Below, piece after piece: positions 1 through 9,279 of a stretch of 64,000 nt of DNA (within the stretch, counting starts at the first letter, position 1; every line of letters begins with the position of its first letter). A model generated the notes under the pieces. That model had not been told where the DNA came from and searched no databases. It saw only the letters and a program-made list of their open reading frames with translations. The position numbers and the translations under genes are program-made. Origin of the DNA: Liolophura sinensis (Eukaryota; Mollusca; Polyplacophora; Chitonida; Chitonidae); contig NW_027017969.1 of assembly GCF_032854445.1 (NCBI RefSeq), positions 2,501 through 66,500 on the forward strand, written 5' to 3'.

Positions 1-6
1 AAAACA

Positions 7-430
7 TTGCCGGAAGTTACATCAGCAGTTGAAAGCAGATCTGAGTTAGCTGATACGGGATTGGATAAGATTCCCAAATGCTCTATGGATAGCTTCGCTC
101 CGTTTATCAATTCTGGTTCAGTGTCGCTTAGAAGCGACATGTCTTGTGCTACCCCTATAAGGATATTAAGGGATACCGGGGCATCTCAGTCTCTGTTGTT
201 GATGAATACTCTGCCGTTTTCTGAAGAGTCATACTCTGGGGTTCGTGCCCTTATTAGAGGTGTAGAGTCTAGTGACTTTGTCAGTGTTCCCCTTCATGAT
301 CCCCTTATTTGTCATCAGATTTGATATCTGGACCTGTCAGGGTAGGCATTAAGCCTTCATTACCTTTTGAGGGTATTCATTTCTTGTTGGGAAATGACTT
401 AGCACATGATAAAGTTACTGTTGATCCCTT
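7..430 (+). pseudogene. Retroviral-type aspartic protease fragment
   Basis: The motif ILRDTGASQSLLL (about 157-195) contains the D-T-G-A active-site loop of retropepsins. The second conserved protease motif, HFLLGNDLA (about 378-405), is in another frame, so a frameshift near 310-325 splits the domain. This enzyme would mature the Gag-Pol polyprotein. Its position upstream of integrase and RT fits the pol layout of the whole element. It is clearly non-functional. Confidence 0.75.
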
Positions 431-789
431 AATGGTTGATAAGCCTTCTCTGAATTCAGTCACAGAGCCAGTTGAAAGCGAGATAGCGGGTTTATATCCG
501 TCCTGTGTTGTTACAAGAGCTATGTCTAGAAAAGTCAGTACAGACCAGGGTAGTACTGTTGATTTGAGCGAGGCTTTTCTCAACAACATGTTGGATGGAG
601 ATTCTTCCAAATTAGACAGCCAGCAGGAAGTAGATACTAATTCTGTTAGTGGTGATCAGCCATTTTGCGGGACTGAGTTGATTGCTGAACAACACAATGA
701 TCCAAGTATTTCTTGCTTGTTTAATGATGCAGCTAAAGATGGTGAACCCATGCTACTACTAGTAGGCCTCCCGATGTTTCGTTGGCGGA

Positions 790-1690
790 TGAATGGGCAG
801 TTAAGCATCAGGTAGTTGTGCCCAAGTCTTATCGTAAAGACATACTGACCATAGCGCATGAAACGCCGTTAGCAGGTCATTTAGACCTATCATAAGATTC
901 TCAGTCATTTTTATTGGCCAGGAATAAGGAAAGATGTTACTGAATTTTGCAGGTCTTGTCATGCATGTCAGTTAGTGGGGAAACCTAACCAGACAATCCC
1001 CAAGGCAGCCTTGAGGCCTATTCCTGCAATTGGTGATGTGTAGTTCAACTCGTTTCCCTGAGGCAATTCCACTAAGGAATATTACTGCCAAGACTTTAAG
1101 GCTTTAGTTAAGTTCTTCACCATGTTTGGTCTGCCTAAATCAGTACAGTCAGACCAGGGTTCAAATTTCATGTCTGGTGTGTTCCAACAAGTTATGCATG
1201 AGCTAGCTATTAGCCATTATAAGTCCTCAGCTTATCACCCACAAAGTCAAGGAGCACTAGAGAGATTCCATCAGACACTGAAAAGTATGATAAGAACTTA
1301 CTGCTTTGAGACAGGGAAAGATTGGGACGAGGGTGTACCTTTGTTAATGTTTGCTGTAAGAGAGTCTGTACAAGAGTCACTTGGATTTAGTCCATTTGAG
1401 TTGTTAGGGTTAAACAACTACAGTTGTTCAAGGAAAAGTTTGTGTCTGGTGATAGTGACAATGTTAACCTATTACAGTATGTGTCATGTTTTCGTACTAA
1501 GCTCAACAGAGTATGTGAGTTAGCCAGAGAGAATCTTACAGCTTCTCAGAAGAGTATGAAAACTAAGTATGACAAAGAGACAGTAAGTGATCTTAATTAT
1601 ATTATTTTCACTCCTGATCGGCGCAAATCTAGACAACTTTGTCACATTAACATGTTAAAGCCATATGTAGACAGAGATAGCACTGATCTC
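790..1690 (+). pseudogene. Retrotransposon integrase (zinc-binding and core), broken
   Basis: The HHCC zinc-binding region runs about 855-985 and includes HFYWPGIRKDV and FCRSCHACQ. The core follows in another frame with GLPKSVQSDQGSNF (second catalytic Asp), SAYHPQSQGALERFHQTLK (catalytic Glu) and FELL near 1,400. Between about 1,030 and 1,050 the text jumps from PIPAIGDV directly to FPEAIPLRNI, so roughly 25 residues including the first catalytic Asp are missing. A GPY/F-like tail, TPDRRKSRQLCHINMLKPYV, ends near 1,665. Integrase here precedes RT, the unusual order that marks Gmr1-like elements. Confidence 0.8.
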
Positions 1691-1744
1691 AATGTTGTAC
1701 ATCCTAGTGGAGTTGTTACCTGTAGCTTAGGTCCTGATTCAGCT

Positions 1745-2634
1745 GTTAGGGATGATCAAGATTTTGACTTAAGGTTCCGGTCAGCCAAACTCCAGAATTC
1801 AAGTATTCTTGAGGACATTGATTCTGTGTTGGGTCATCTGGAATATCAGCAACGCCAGCAGTTGAAGGATTTGGTTCGTCGATATGAACATTTGTTCCCT
1901 GATGTTCCAACCAGGACTGAATCCATCTACCATGATGTTGAAGTTGGAGATTCCAAACCGATTAAACAGCACCCATACAGACTGAACCCAACTAAAACTG
2001 AATACTTGAGAAATGAAGTTCAGTATTTACTAGAAAATGATCTGGTCGAGCCCAGTAACAGTAACTGGAGTTCACCTTGTAGTCTTGTGCCAAAACCAGA
2101 TGGGACTTACCGCATGTGTACAGACTATCGCAAAGTGAATGCCGTCACTAAAGCGGACAACTTTTCCATTCCAAGGATTGACGACTGTATCGATGCCGTG
2201 GGAAAGTCCAACGTTGTCTCCAAGTTTGACCTATTGAAAGGATTTTGGCAAGTACCGCTCACGCAGCGCGCTCGTGAGGTGTCAGCGTTTGCTACCCCAG
2301 ATGGTTTATACCAGTACAAAGTAATGCCCTTTGGGATGAAGAACAGCCCTGCCACCTTTCAACGACTTGTGAACAACGTTACATCAGGCCTTAAAGGGTG
2401 TCGTGTTTACATCGACGATGTAATTATATTCAGCGACACTTGGGAGGAACATTTAACTATCATGGAGGCATTATTTGCGAGACTGTCCCAAGCCAATCTT
2501 ACACTAAATTTGGCCAAGTGTGAGTTTGGTTGTGCTTTTGTCACATATCTAGGGCATGTTGTCGGACAGGGTCAGGTAAAACCTGCTAATTCTAAAATCC
2601 ATGCTATCTCTTGTTTTCCAGTGCCAAGTTGTTA
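1745..2634 (+). pseudogene. Ty3/Gypsy reverse transcriptase
   Basis: This region encodes the fingers and palm of a Gypsy RT. Visible landmarks are the entry motif VEPSNSNWSSPCSLVPKPDG, FSIPRIDDC, SKFDLLKGFWQVPL, MPFGMKNSPATFQRL and the catalytic box CRVYIDDVIIFSD at about 2,398-2,436. It is open for almost 300 codons and ends at a TAG near 2,632 just before the thumb/connection. A second frame then continues with GMAGYYRKFCRNFS. The stop plus slippage in a T-run near 2,650 separate RT from RNase H. Confidence 0.85.
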
Positions 2635-2639
2635 GACAG

Positions 2640-3216
2640 AACTAAAGCGTTTTTTTGCGGCATGGCAGGTTATTATCGTAAGTTCTGTAGGAACTTTTCA
2701 TTTGTTAGTGAGCCACTAACTCAGCTGTTAAAGAAAGGTGCTAAATTCTTGTGGTCCATTGAGTGTCAGAGATCTTTTGATAGATTAAAGGGCATGCTAA
2801 GCAGCGGCCCCATACTTGTAGCACCTGATTTTAATTTACCATTTAAGCTAGCTGTTGATGCTAGTGATATATCTGCTGGGGCAGTTTTGTTACAAGAAAA
2901 TGAAACAGATCACGTTGATCACCCTGTATGTTTTTTCTCTCGCAAATTTGACAAGTGCCAGAGAAATTATTCGACAATAGAAAAGGAGTGTCTGTCCTTG
3001 ATTCTAGCATTACAGCATTTTGAAGTATATGCGACTTCGTCAAGTTACCCCATTGTTGTGTATACAGATCACAATCCCTTGACCTTCTTGCACAAACTAA
3101 AAGGTAAAAACCGAAGATCGTTACGGTGGAGTTTGCTTTTGCAAGAATTTAATCTAGAGATTAGACACACAAAAGGGAAAGATAATGTGATTGCTGATTG
3201 TTTGTCACGTGTCTAG
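2640..3216 (+). pseudogene. Ty3/Gypsy connection and RNase H domain
   Basis: An open frame begins upstream of AFFCGMAGYYRKFC and contains the RNase H landmarks LAVDASDISAGAVLLQ, NYSTIEKECLSLILALQHF, VVYTDHNPLTFL and HTKGKDNVIADCLSRV, ending at a TAG (3,214-3,216). These carry the D-E-D residues of Gypsy RNase H. No integrase follows. About 105 bases later comes the polypurine tract, so RNase H is the last pol domain in this element. Confidence 0.85.
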
Positions 3217-3320
3217 TTGGCTTTCTGCAGCTTTGTTTTTAAAGACTGTGGTAAACGTTATTATTATTCATGATTATGAATATGTTAAAGAAAGTTTTAT
3301 GCAAAACTTTCTTTCCCTGA

Positions 3321-3372
3321 AAGGTGGGGGTGTTATGTATGACTATTTAACGTTTTCATGTACTGTTAGCCT
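3321..3372 (+). repeat. Polypurine tract and truncated 3' LTR
   Basis: The purine run AAGGTGGGGG (3,321-3,330) is followed directly by TGTTATG, the usual start of a Gypsy LTR. Only about 42 bases of LTR remain before the sequence turns into the coding region of a divergent gene, so the element was truncated here by deletion or recombination. No partner LTR is visible in the window. Confidence 0.6.
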
Positions 3373-3727
3373 GCGGACCTTTGTGAAAGCATAACAACGT
3401 GTACAGGGCCCTTATTCGTTGGTCGGGGGCGAGAAGATGGTCTTTTGCAGAGACGCCACAGCCCGTGGTTGCGCACCAGACCGGGAAGTTCACTTGGTTC
3501 TGCCAGAATTGCATAGGATTGGTGTTCCAGGCCCGAACAATTTGATTGTCGGTTATCTTTGGCAGCCGGCACTTGGCCAACACATCTGCGAACTGGACTG
3601 GAAAGGCCTTCTTTTCATCGATGTAGATGTCAAATCGCGTGAGCTGCTTTGCGTGGGTTTGGATACTGTGAAATGCCCCGGCCTTGTAAGTGGCCTCTCT
3701 ACTGAACCTGTAAGCCTCGCTGTTCAT
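3356..3727 (-). CDS. Virus-like cassette gene, C-terminally truncated
   Basis: The ATG at 3,727 (reverse) opens a frame of about 120 residues that starts MNSEAYRFSREATYK and contains NQIVRAWNTNPMQFWQNQ and FPVWCATTGCGVSAKDHL. I associate proteins with this CATTGCGVS motif with conserved multi-copy virus-like elements of aquatic invertebrates, but cannot name the function. The frame runs to the junction with the Gypsy LTR remnant near 3,372-3,395, so the C-terminus is probably lost. It is divergent from the next gene with 10 bases between the two ATGs. That is viral-style packing and may mean a shared bidirectional promoter inside the coding ends. Confidence 0.55.
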   Translation of the reverse strand: MNSEAYRFSREATYKAGAFHSIQTHAKQLTRFDIYIDEKKAFPVQFADVLAKCRLPKITDNQIVRAWNTNPMQFWQNQVNFPVWCATTGCGVSAKDHLLAPDQRIRALYTLLCFHKGPQANST

Positions 3728-3737
3728 CGTGGCTAAG

Positions 3738-4394
3738 ATGTTTATCACATTGACTGACATTCTAAATGGGGCACAGCACACGCTGCCTCATGCCCTTAAC
3801 AACCTCGACGGCCGCCTTAAAACCGCCCTTCGCGAGATAACATTCTACCCGGCCTGGGTGAATATCCCCTCCGGAGTGGGCTTCTTGCTTGAGGGCAAAC
3901 GTGTTGAAGTGCCGACGGGCTACTACAATGTCTGTACGCTGGACATGGATATATTCCGCCCGCATGGGGTTTCTGTGGGATTGAATGAAGCCACGGGCCG
4001 CTTAGTCCTTACCCTCCCTAGAAATGCCTTCATAATACTCCAAGAGCTTGCCCCCATCTTACGGTTCTCCGACGGGATGACGCTAATAGGGGGGACTGTG
4101 GAGGGTGAAAAGATACCTAACTTGGTCTCACACAAAGAAGTCTTCGTGCATTTAGATGAATTTAGCTCCTCAGAAAACGTGAGAATAACCTCAGATTTCG
4201 GTGGCGGTTCCACACTACTTAAAGCCATCGCCGTGACTGGTGAAGGGATTAACAGCGGGAAGACGGTTTCATTTCCCAACCCACAGTACAAAACCTTGCG
4301 CGCCGACTATATAACGCACTTGACCGTGGCACTTTTAGACAAAGACGGCAAGTATATGAATGTAGGGTACCTCAGTGCTACCCTAGAAATATAA
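3738..4394 (+). CDS. Polinton/adintovirus-type minor capsid-like protein
   Basis: This is an intact frame of 218 residues from ATG 3,738. A GTG nine bases upstream is in frame but less likely as the start. The N-terminal pattern FITLTD...LREITFYPAWVNI and the C-terminal pattern YITHLTVALLDKDGKYMNVG...LEI resemble the capsid-like proteins of Polinton-type elements of aquatic animals, where a 'WEVAL.EI.YP..W.NI' segment and a terminal 'I.I.D..G' strand are typical. That is a recalled family pattern, not an alignment. A structural role in a virion is inferred. It lies 10 bases from its divergent neighbour and 10 bases from the next gene. Confidence 0.5.
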   Translation: MFITLTDILNGAQHTLPHALNNLDGRLKTALREITFYPAWVNIPSGVGFLLEGKRVEVPTGYYNVCTLDMDIFRPHGVSVGLNEATGRLVLTLPRNAFIILQELAPILRFSDGMTLIGGTVEGEKIPNLVSHKEVFVHLDEFSSSENVRITSDFGGGSTLLKAIAVTGEGINSGKTVSFPNPQYKTLRADYITHLTVALLDKDGKYMNVGYLSATLEI

Positions 4395-4404
4395 TTTCTA
4401 GAGT

Positions 4405-5239
4405 ATGGTGGACGCAGCCGGTCCCAGGTCTGCGTGCCTGTCTTTAAGCGACTTGGCAGATGTGTCGGTGTTCGAACTTCAAGGCCAGGAAGGTAAAATC
4501 TACGCCTTCCAGTTTCAAAGTGGCAAGTACAACCGCAAAAAGATTAAGGGGAGGGGGGGGGGGGCAAGCAGAACCTGCCACGTTTGCATCCCTTGAAGAT
4601 GTCTCATCCACTGCAGAGCAAGAGCGCAGGTCGCCTTCTGATGTGAATGAAGAACAAAAAGTCTCATTAATTCGCTTTGAAGACCGCTTTGTTCTTACCA
4701 AACCTCGCGACCCCGATTGGTTGATAGATGTGAAGGTGACCCCGATGTCGGTCCAGGCCACTATGGTCGATGTGAAAAAAGTTTTCAACTCCGGAACCTA
4801 TTTCGTGTCGCACGTACCAGCCGGCAGCTGTTATCTAGATTGGGCCAGAAGAGGCCGCTTCGTACTAATGTCGGGGCTGGGAGAGCCCGTGCGTCTGACC
4901 CCGCAAACCGATTTTAAGGCCGCACTACCACTAAACCCTATTACCATTAAAACCTATACTGAACTCATATTTGGCGCGGGCAGTCGCCGTTGCACTTTGA
5001 TTACCGGGTTGAAAATAAGGTGGCCTGCGGAGTACGATGCAAAGGATCTCAGACTTATGATCAAATTACAGGCCCAGGGCGACCCAGTCATCCTGAGCTC
5101 TCTCGAGGATATACGAGTCGTCACAGGGGGCGTTTTAAATCTCGATGCAATCTATTTAGAGTGCGGCATAGGCCTTCGCCGCTTTCGTGTTAGTAGTCCC
5201 CATGACAATTTAGAGTTAACTGACGTTATTGATTCGTAG
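4405..5239 (+). pseudogene. Cassette gene 3, unknown, split by a poly-G frameshift
   Basis: The ATG at 4,405 starts a frame containing VSVFELQGQEGKIYAFQF, which runs into a run of 12 G (4,553-4,564). Beyond it the coding frame changes and continues to the TAG at 5,237-5,239 with VSLIRFEDRFVLTKPRDPDW, VDVKKVFNSGTYFVSHVPAG and LELTDVIDS. The total would be about 275 residues. Beta-rich, proline- and glycine-punctuated text fits a structural protein, but I do not recognise it. The frameshift sits exactly in the homopolymer, so it may be a sequencing error rather than a true lesion. Ten bases separate it from each neighbour. Confidence 0.5.
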
Positions 5240-5249
5240 GACGGACAAT

Positions 5250-5948
5250 ATGGCGCGACTGTTCATGACGATCACGGATGAAGACTCCTTGCCGGCGATT
5301 ACGGATGACCACCCCTTGGCCCCGACCGCGCCGACGATTATGGTTGAAAACCCCTTGGCCCCGACCGCGCCGCCGGAGAGCGTGGCGCACGCCCATCGCC
5401 TGCAGTATATCAGCGAAATACAGAGGCAGCTTGAATCTGAGCGAGATCTCCGCCTGACCTTGTACAAAAAGTACCGGCGTGGTGTCTTGGCCACCGAGGC
5501 CCTTGATTCAGCCATGCTCATGGCCGGTTTGGGCCTAGGGGTTGCTGGCGTGCGGCTACTCACAACGATGATTGCAACGCCTGCTGTCTTGGCCATGGAA
5601 CCTGCGGCCCTAGCTTGCGGTGTCTTAAATGTCGCCGGAAAATTCGTTAGCCGCCGACTTCACGCAAAGGCCAAGAAACATAACGATATACAGCTGTTGG
5701 CTGAGGCCAAACTTAACAGCATCCGTGCGCAGGTATCTACGGCATTATCTGATGGTATTATTTCGGACGTAGATTTCAAGCAAATCGTTCAGGAGCTCAA
5801 GAGCTACTCTGATCTGAAGCAGGAGATACGCGTCAAGTCTCGTAAGGTATTCAACGCCGTAGAGATCGATGAAAGCACGAAAAAACAGCTTATAGATCGC
5901 GGCCGAAAACTAGCTCGGCAAGAGCTGAAAAACGCTCTTTCCGAATGA
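5250..5948 (+). CDS. Cassette gene 4, membrane-segment protein
   Basis: This is an intact frame of 232 residues from ATG 5,250. An acidic/proline-rich N-terminus carries a duplicated stretch (two DDHPLAPTAP-like units, about residues 19-41). A charged helix follows, then a hydrophobic glycine/alanine-rich block from about residue 85 (AMLMAGLGLGVAGVRLLTTM, AALACGVLNVAGKFV). The C-terminal half is strongly helical and charged (KFVSRRLHAKAKKHNDIQLL, KQIVQELKSYSDLKQEIRVK). A membrane-interacting virion or entry-associated component is possible but unproven. I associate similar proteins with virus-like elements of cnidarians and molluscs. Confidence 0.5.
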   Translation: MARLFMTITDEDSLPAITDDHPLAPTAPTIMVENPLAPTAPPESVAHAHRLQYISEIQRQLESERDLRLTLYKKYRRGVLATEALDSAMLMAGLGLGVAGVRLLTTMIATPAVLAMEPAALACGVLNVAGKFVSRRLHAKAKKHNDIQLLAEAKLNSIRAQVSTALSDGIISDVDFKQIVQELKSYSDLKQEIRVKSRKVFNAVEIDESTKKQLIDRGRKLARQELKNALSE

Positions 5949-6110
5949 TGTTCTGGGGAGGTGCCAAGGGGGAACTTGTTTTGGAATCCGAGGAAACCCC
6001 TGCTATGTCTCGAGAGCCCAGGGGGTAAAACAAAATCTGCCCAGTGTGGGGTTCGAACCCATGGTTCAAAAAAGCAAAAGGCCTGGTTTATATCTTAACC
6101 TGTTACCAAT

Positions 6111-6186
6111 TAATCACCACCCTAACGGCGGGCTCCGGATTTTTTGCGCTACCGACCCACCGTTAGGGGGGTTAATTGGCGCTGAC
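6111..6186. repeat. Inverted repeat (imperfect hairpin)
   Basis: The left arm contains ACCAATTAA..CC..CCTAACGG (about 6,112-6,136) and the right arm contains CCGTTAGG..GG.TTAATTGG (about 6,162-6,181). They pair with short bulges around a 25-30 base loop. Confidence 0.6.
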
Positions 6187-6306
6187 ACATCCCACCACCA
6201 TTGGGCCATCTACAACACCCCTTGGTAAGGTCTCTCTGCCTCCGAAACTGTCGAAAGTTGCAGAGATTCCTTAGAAGTGCGTAGAGCCCGGTGCTATATG
6301 CAGGTA

Positions 6307-6392
6307 ATGTATTCATATACTACATATACAGGAGACCAAATCCGGATTTGAGCTAGCAAACATCCCCTTATATATGTAGTATATGAATACAT
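6307..6392. repeat. Inverted repeat with 20-base arms
   Basis: GTATTCATATACTACATATA (near 6,308-6,328) is matched in inverted orientation by TATATGTAGTATATGAATAC (near 6,372-6,392), with a loop of about 43 bases between them. The arms are almost perfect. Confidence 0.75.
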
Positions 6393-7214
6393 CCCTTACA
6401 CACAGCGCCTTTCCCACCTCTGTCAGCCGACTGAGCTATATCCCACGACCCACAAAACATGGGCTGAATTGGAAGGACTTTTCCGCATAAACAAAATATC
6501 TCCAATCGTCCTAAATATACTGGATCTTATTAAGCAAGACACGCTGAAAAAGACTGTTACATTTATTTTGCATAAAAACCCGTAGTTTAAGCCCTATCCT
6601 GGGGAGAAATTCAGCTGAATAACCCTGTTGTGCAACACATCCGGCCTACATATAGGCTATACGCCTTAACTGTTAAATGCCAACTAGGTCGCCTCATATC
6701 AATGTGTGTATGTAAGCCAGACTTGTAAATAAGCGTGTACGCCTTGGCTGGGGAGGCGCCCAAGGGGGGGGGGGGGGGCTCTATTTGTTCTGGGGGGGGG
6801 TGCCCAAGGGGAGGGTGCGCCAGAACCTATAGTGTGTATACGCCTCGAGATGGGGCTGGCAGCCCTTATTTGCCAGGGGGAGGGTGTTCAGGGAATGGGG
6901 GTTGGGAGCCTCTATTTGTTATGGGGAGGGCCCCCGTGACCTCCACACGCATGAACCGATGAGGTCATGATGACGCCAAAATAGGGGGGTTAAAAAATAC
7001 CCGCCACTATATCATGACCTGATTTGCATAATGAGGTGACATTATAGGTCACATGACATTCTTGAAATTCTATTTTCATTCCTAATCCCTTCGCCTCTTT
7101 CAGTTTCGTCGAGAAATCGGCGAGAAGGGAGGAGGGGGAAAGGAGGGGGTAGAGAAAGGGTCTATTTTAAAGGCGCGGTCGGCGAAGCAGCGATAAATAT
7201 CAATAATAATATTG

Positions 7215-7756
7215 ATGCGACTTGGCCAACACGGTTTCTCCAGAGAAGCGACCGGAGGTGCGGAAGCTGCAGGCGAGGAAAGGACCGGCGCGCGCGACCC
7301 TGGGGGTGATCGACCGCTACTGGACGACCGAGGACCGTCAGAGTGTGGAAGAAGACATCAAAGCCTGCCGAAAGATGTTGCTGTTTTTCAAGTGCCTCCA
7401 CTACGGCTTCGACGTTAGGGCGCAATTCAAGCTTGCCGTTCGAGAAGCTGCGCGGCTACGTGCCCCTGGTGGCGGAGGAGATGGTCCACGCGCACGACAA
7501 CAGCAAGTACCTGCACCGCCAGGCCATGGGCTATAAGGTGTGGTTCGTTCACGTCATGGAGGAGGAAACAATGCGCTTGGGTCAGGCCGGTCTTTTTTGC
7601 ACCCAGGGCAAGGCCCCATTTGGACAACTCTGTCGCCCTCCATGGCGACACCCCTCAGCTGACCGACGTCCCCTCCTCGCCCCCCACACTCTCTTCATGA
7701 GGGCAGCCAAGGCACGGCGGTTGGGCTTTGCGAATGCCTCCAGCGTGAAAACGTGA
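7215..7756 (+). pseudogene. Unknown gene, frameshifted
   Basis: One frame reads IDRYWTTEDRQSVEEDIKAC then LLFFKCLHYGFDVRAQFKL. At about 7,435 sense passes to another frame reading FEKLRGYVPLVAEEMVHAHD, YLHRQAMGYKVWFVHVMEEE and TMRLGQAGLF. These helical, charged stretches look coding on both sides of a single frameshift. No family is recognised. The only ATG (7,215) is not in frame with the first part, so the N-terminus is uncertain. GC content is high, like the nearby SOCS-family debris. Confidence 0.4.
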
Positions 7757-8720
7757 CCTCCCCAGGGAACGCCTGTCCGAGGTTAGGTTGTAGGTGGCCC
7801 TGGCCAAATTTCGTCACGTGAGCTGCGACAGTCCGTGACCTGCGAGGTCTCGGGTCGGGGACAGCCGGTTCGGGAGCAATAATGATAATGAACTCGCTGT
7901 CAGATTCGGTGGAGATTGTGGAGGAGGGCGTCACCGGGCGTGGGCTGACCTCTCGGGTGGTGGTGGTGACACAAGGAGACTGGATGACGTTGACGGGCGT
8001 GGGCTGTCCTCCCTGGGGAGTTTCACTGGGCTAATGGCCTTTTCCGTTTCAGGCGCAGTCTCGATTTTGGAGGGCGTGACGCTGTTTCTAGGGGTGACGC
8101 TGTCTCCGGCTCTGTCCCCAGGCGGCGTGTCGTCACAGGGTTTGGGCCGGCATTGTCCCAGAGAGGCGTGGCGGCGAGGCGGAAGGGTGTGGCGTTCCCG
8201 GATGTGGCTTAGGGGTCAGATCTGACAGCTTGTCCCACCAAGGGTCAGGGGCCGTTGACGTAGATGGGACGGGCTTCGCCGATCAGGCGGCACTGGTATG
8301 ACGTCCGGTGGTGGGGGCAGAACTCAATAATCGACAGGGAAATAAGAGTCTATCATGCCAGGTAAAGCCGTGACGTAAGTAACGATCTCCCTGCAATAAG
8401 GGCAGGTAAAAGATCGATACTCCTCTCAAGTGGAGAAATTTGGAGCGTTCCGGGTCAGAGAATTCCGAGTAATTGCGCGATATTGGGTTAATGGCTCTCT
8501 AAAGCTATTCGGGTCACAAATACACAGTATTAGCGTCTTCCTGTATATCGACCGAAGGGAATAATCTAGAACATTCCGAGGGTAATTGCGTGAGACTCCA
8601 CACGAACTGGCAGCACAGTGCTTATCCAAGTTACGTGGCGCAAAATTCAAATGAAATAAATTCTGCGTATTTTTAAAATCAATTAAAATCGAGTTACGTG
8701 ATTTTTTTAAATCAAATTTT
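7757..8720 (+). other. Non-coding GC-rich stretch
   Basis: No supported gene is seen. Short repeated phrases such as GGGCGTGGGCTG (near 7,936 and 7,995) and ATTCCGAG(G)GTAATTGCG(C/T) (near 8,461 and 8,575) recur, which suggests local duplications. The right end leads into the palindrome cluster. Confidence 0.5.
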
Positions 8721-8722
8721 AA

Positions 8723-8740
8723 TCGGGTCACGTGACCCGA
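8723..8740. repeat. Perfect 18-bp palindrome centred on CACGTG
   Basis: TCGGGTCACGTGACCCGA is its own reverse complement. The half-site ACGTGACCC recurs in both orientations at 8,823-8,830 and 8,875-8,884, so the palindrome belongs to a cluster of related sites. A binding site for a dimeric bHLH-type or viral origin-binding factor is possible. Confidence 0.85.
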
Positions 8741-8796
8741 CGTCACTGCCGCGTCGCGAATTCGAACAAGGTAAAAATTATGATAATTTTAATCGT

Positions 8797-8908
8797 AATT
8801 TAGCGCCAAGTTACTATTCCTGGGTCACGTCACTCGGGATTAAATTTCACTCCGTTTGAATTTCGCGCCACGTTACGTGACCCAGAAATAGTAACTTGGC
8901 GCTAAATT
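8797..8908. repeat. Long inverted repeat, 34-base arms
   Basis: The left arm (8,797-8,830) and right arm (8,875-8,908) pair over 34 bases with one mismatch. Each arm carries TTAGCGCCAAGTTACTATT and a GGGTCACGT half-site. The 44-base loop itself holds ACTCCGTTTGAATTT, which is inverted again just beyond the right arm (near 8,904-8,918). Such nested dyads beside an AT-rich tract are typical of replication origins, but no function can be read directly. Confidence 0.85.
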
Positions 8909-9159
8909 CAAATGGAGTAAATGCAACCGGCTCTGTGAAAAAAAAAAAAAATATCACAATGAATTAATTTCCATGACGTTTTTAAAACAATAATGATCAT
9001 CGCTTTGAATTTAAACGTATGCAATCTAAAATTATGCCCTATGAAAAAAAAAACTATAAAAAAAGAGCCAATTAAATTTTGGTGTTAATCAACCCTTGAC
9101 CCGAAAAGAAGGCGTTACGGTTCGTGTGATTAAAAAAAACTGTATCAGATTTTAAATGG

Positions 9160-9279
9160 CATTCGACCCCGCAAAAAAAAAACAGATTTAATTGATGCGG
9201 ATTAAAAAGGGGGTTTAAAAAGGGGCATTTGACCTCGAAAATTTACATAACTAATTGATGCAAATGACATTTGACCTCG
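9160..9279 (+). repeat. Iterated 12-base motif CATTYGACCYCG
   Basis: Three copies occur in direct orientation: CATTCGACCCCG (9,160-9,171), CATTTGACCTCG (9,226-9,237) and CATTTGACCTCG (9,268-9,279). The spacing is 66 and 42 bases, each within A/T-rich sequence that repeats TTAATTGATGC. A degenerate fourth (CATCGGACCTCTCG) lies near 9,351. The arrangement resembles iterons. Confidence 0.65.

Larger units (their letters stand above)
1..3372 (+). mobile_element. Ty3/Gypsy retrotransposon remnant, Gmr1-like domain order
   Basis: Reading left to right, the plus strand shows protease, integrase, reverse transcriptase and RNase H, then a polypurine tract and the first bases of an LTR. In most Ty3/Gypsy elements integrase follows RNase H; integrase upstream of RT is the arrangement known from the Gmr1 group. 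The 5' end (LTR, gag) lies outside the window. The copy is dead: it has several frameshifts, an in-frame stop between RT and RNase H, and a deletion removing the first catalytic region of integrase. The 3' LTR is cut after about 42 bases, where unrelated coding sequence begins. Confidence 0.85.
5949..7160 (+). other. Non-coding stretch with G-rich repeats and hairpins
   Basis: No convincing gene is seen. The stretch holds two long inverted repeats (listed separately), a run of 15 G at 6,764-6,778 and several copies of a 'GGGGAGG(G/T)GCC(A)AAGGGG'-type motif (near 5,955, 6,750 and 6,790-6,815). These have clear G-quadruplex potential. A GGTTCGAACCC box near 6,050 is discussed under rejected items. 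Confidence 0.6.

Noticed and set aside
3729-3737. GTG start for the cassette capsid-like gene
   Set aside because: An ATG nine bases later fits eukaryotic initiation and leaves the same 10-base spacing seen at the other gene borders.
6040-6075. tRNA-like B-box GGTTCGAACCC
   Set aside because: The motif is palindromic and looks like a T-loop, but no matching D-arm, anticodon arm or acceptor stem could be assembled on either strand.
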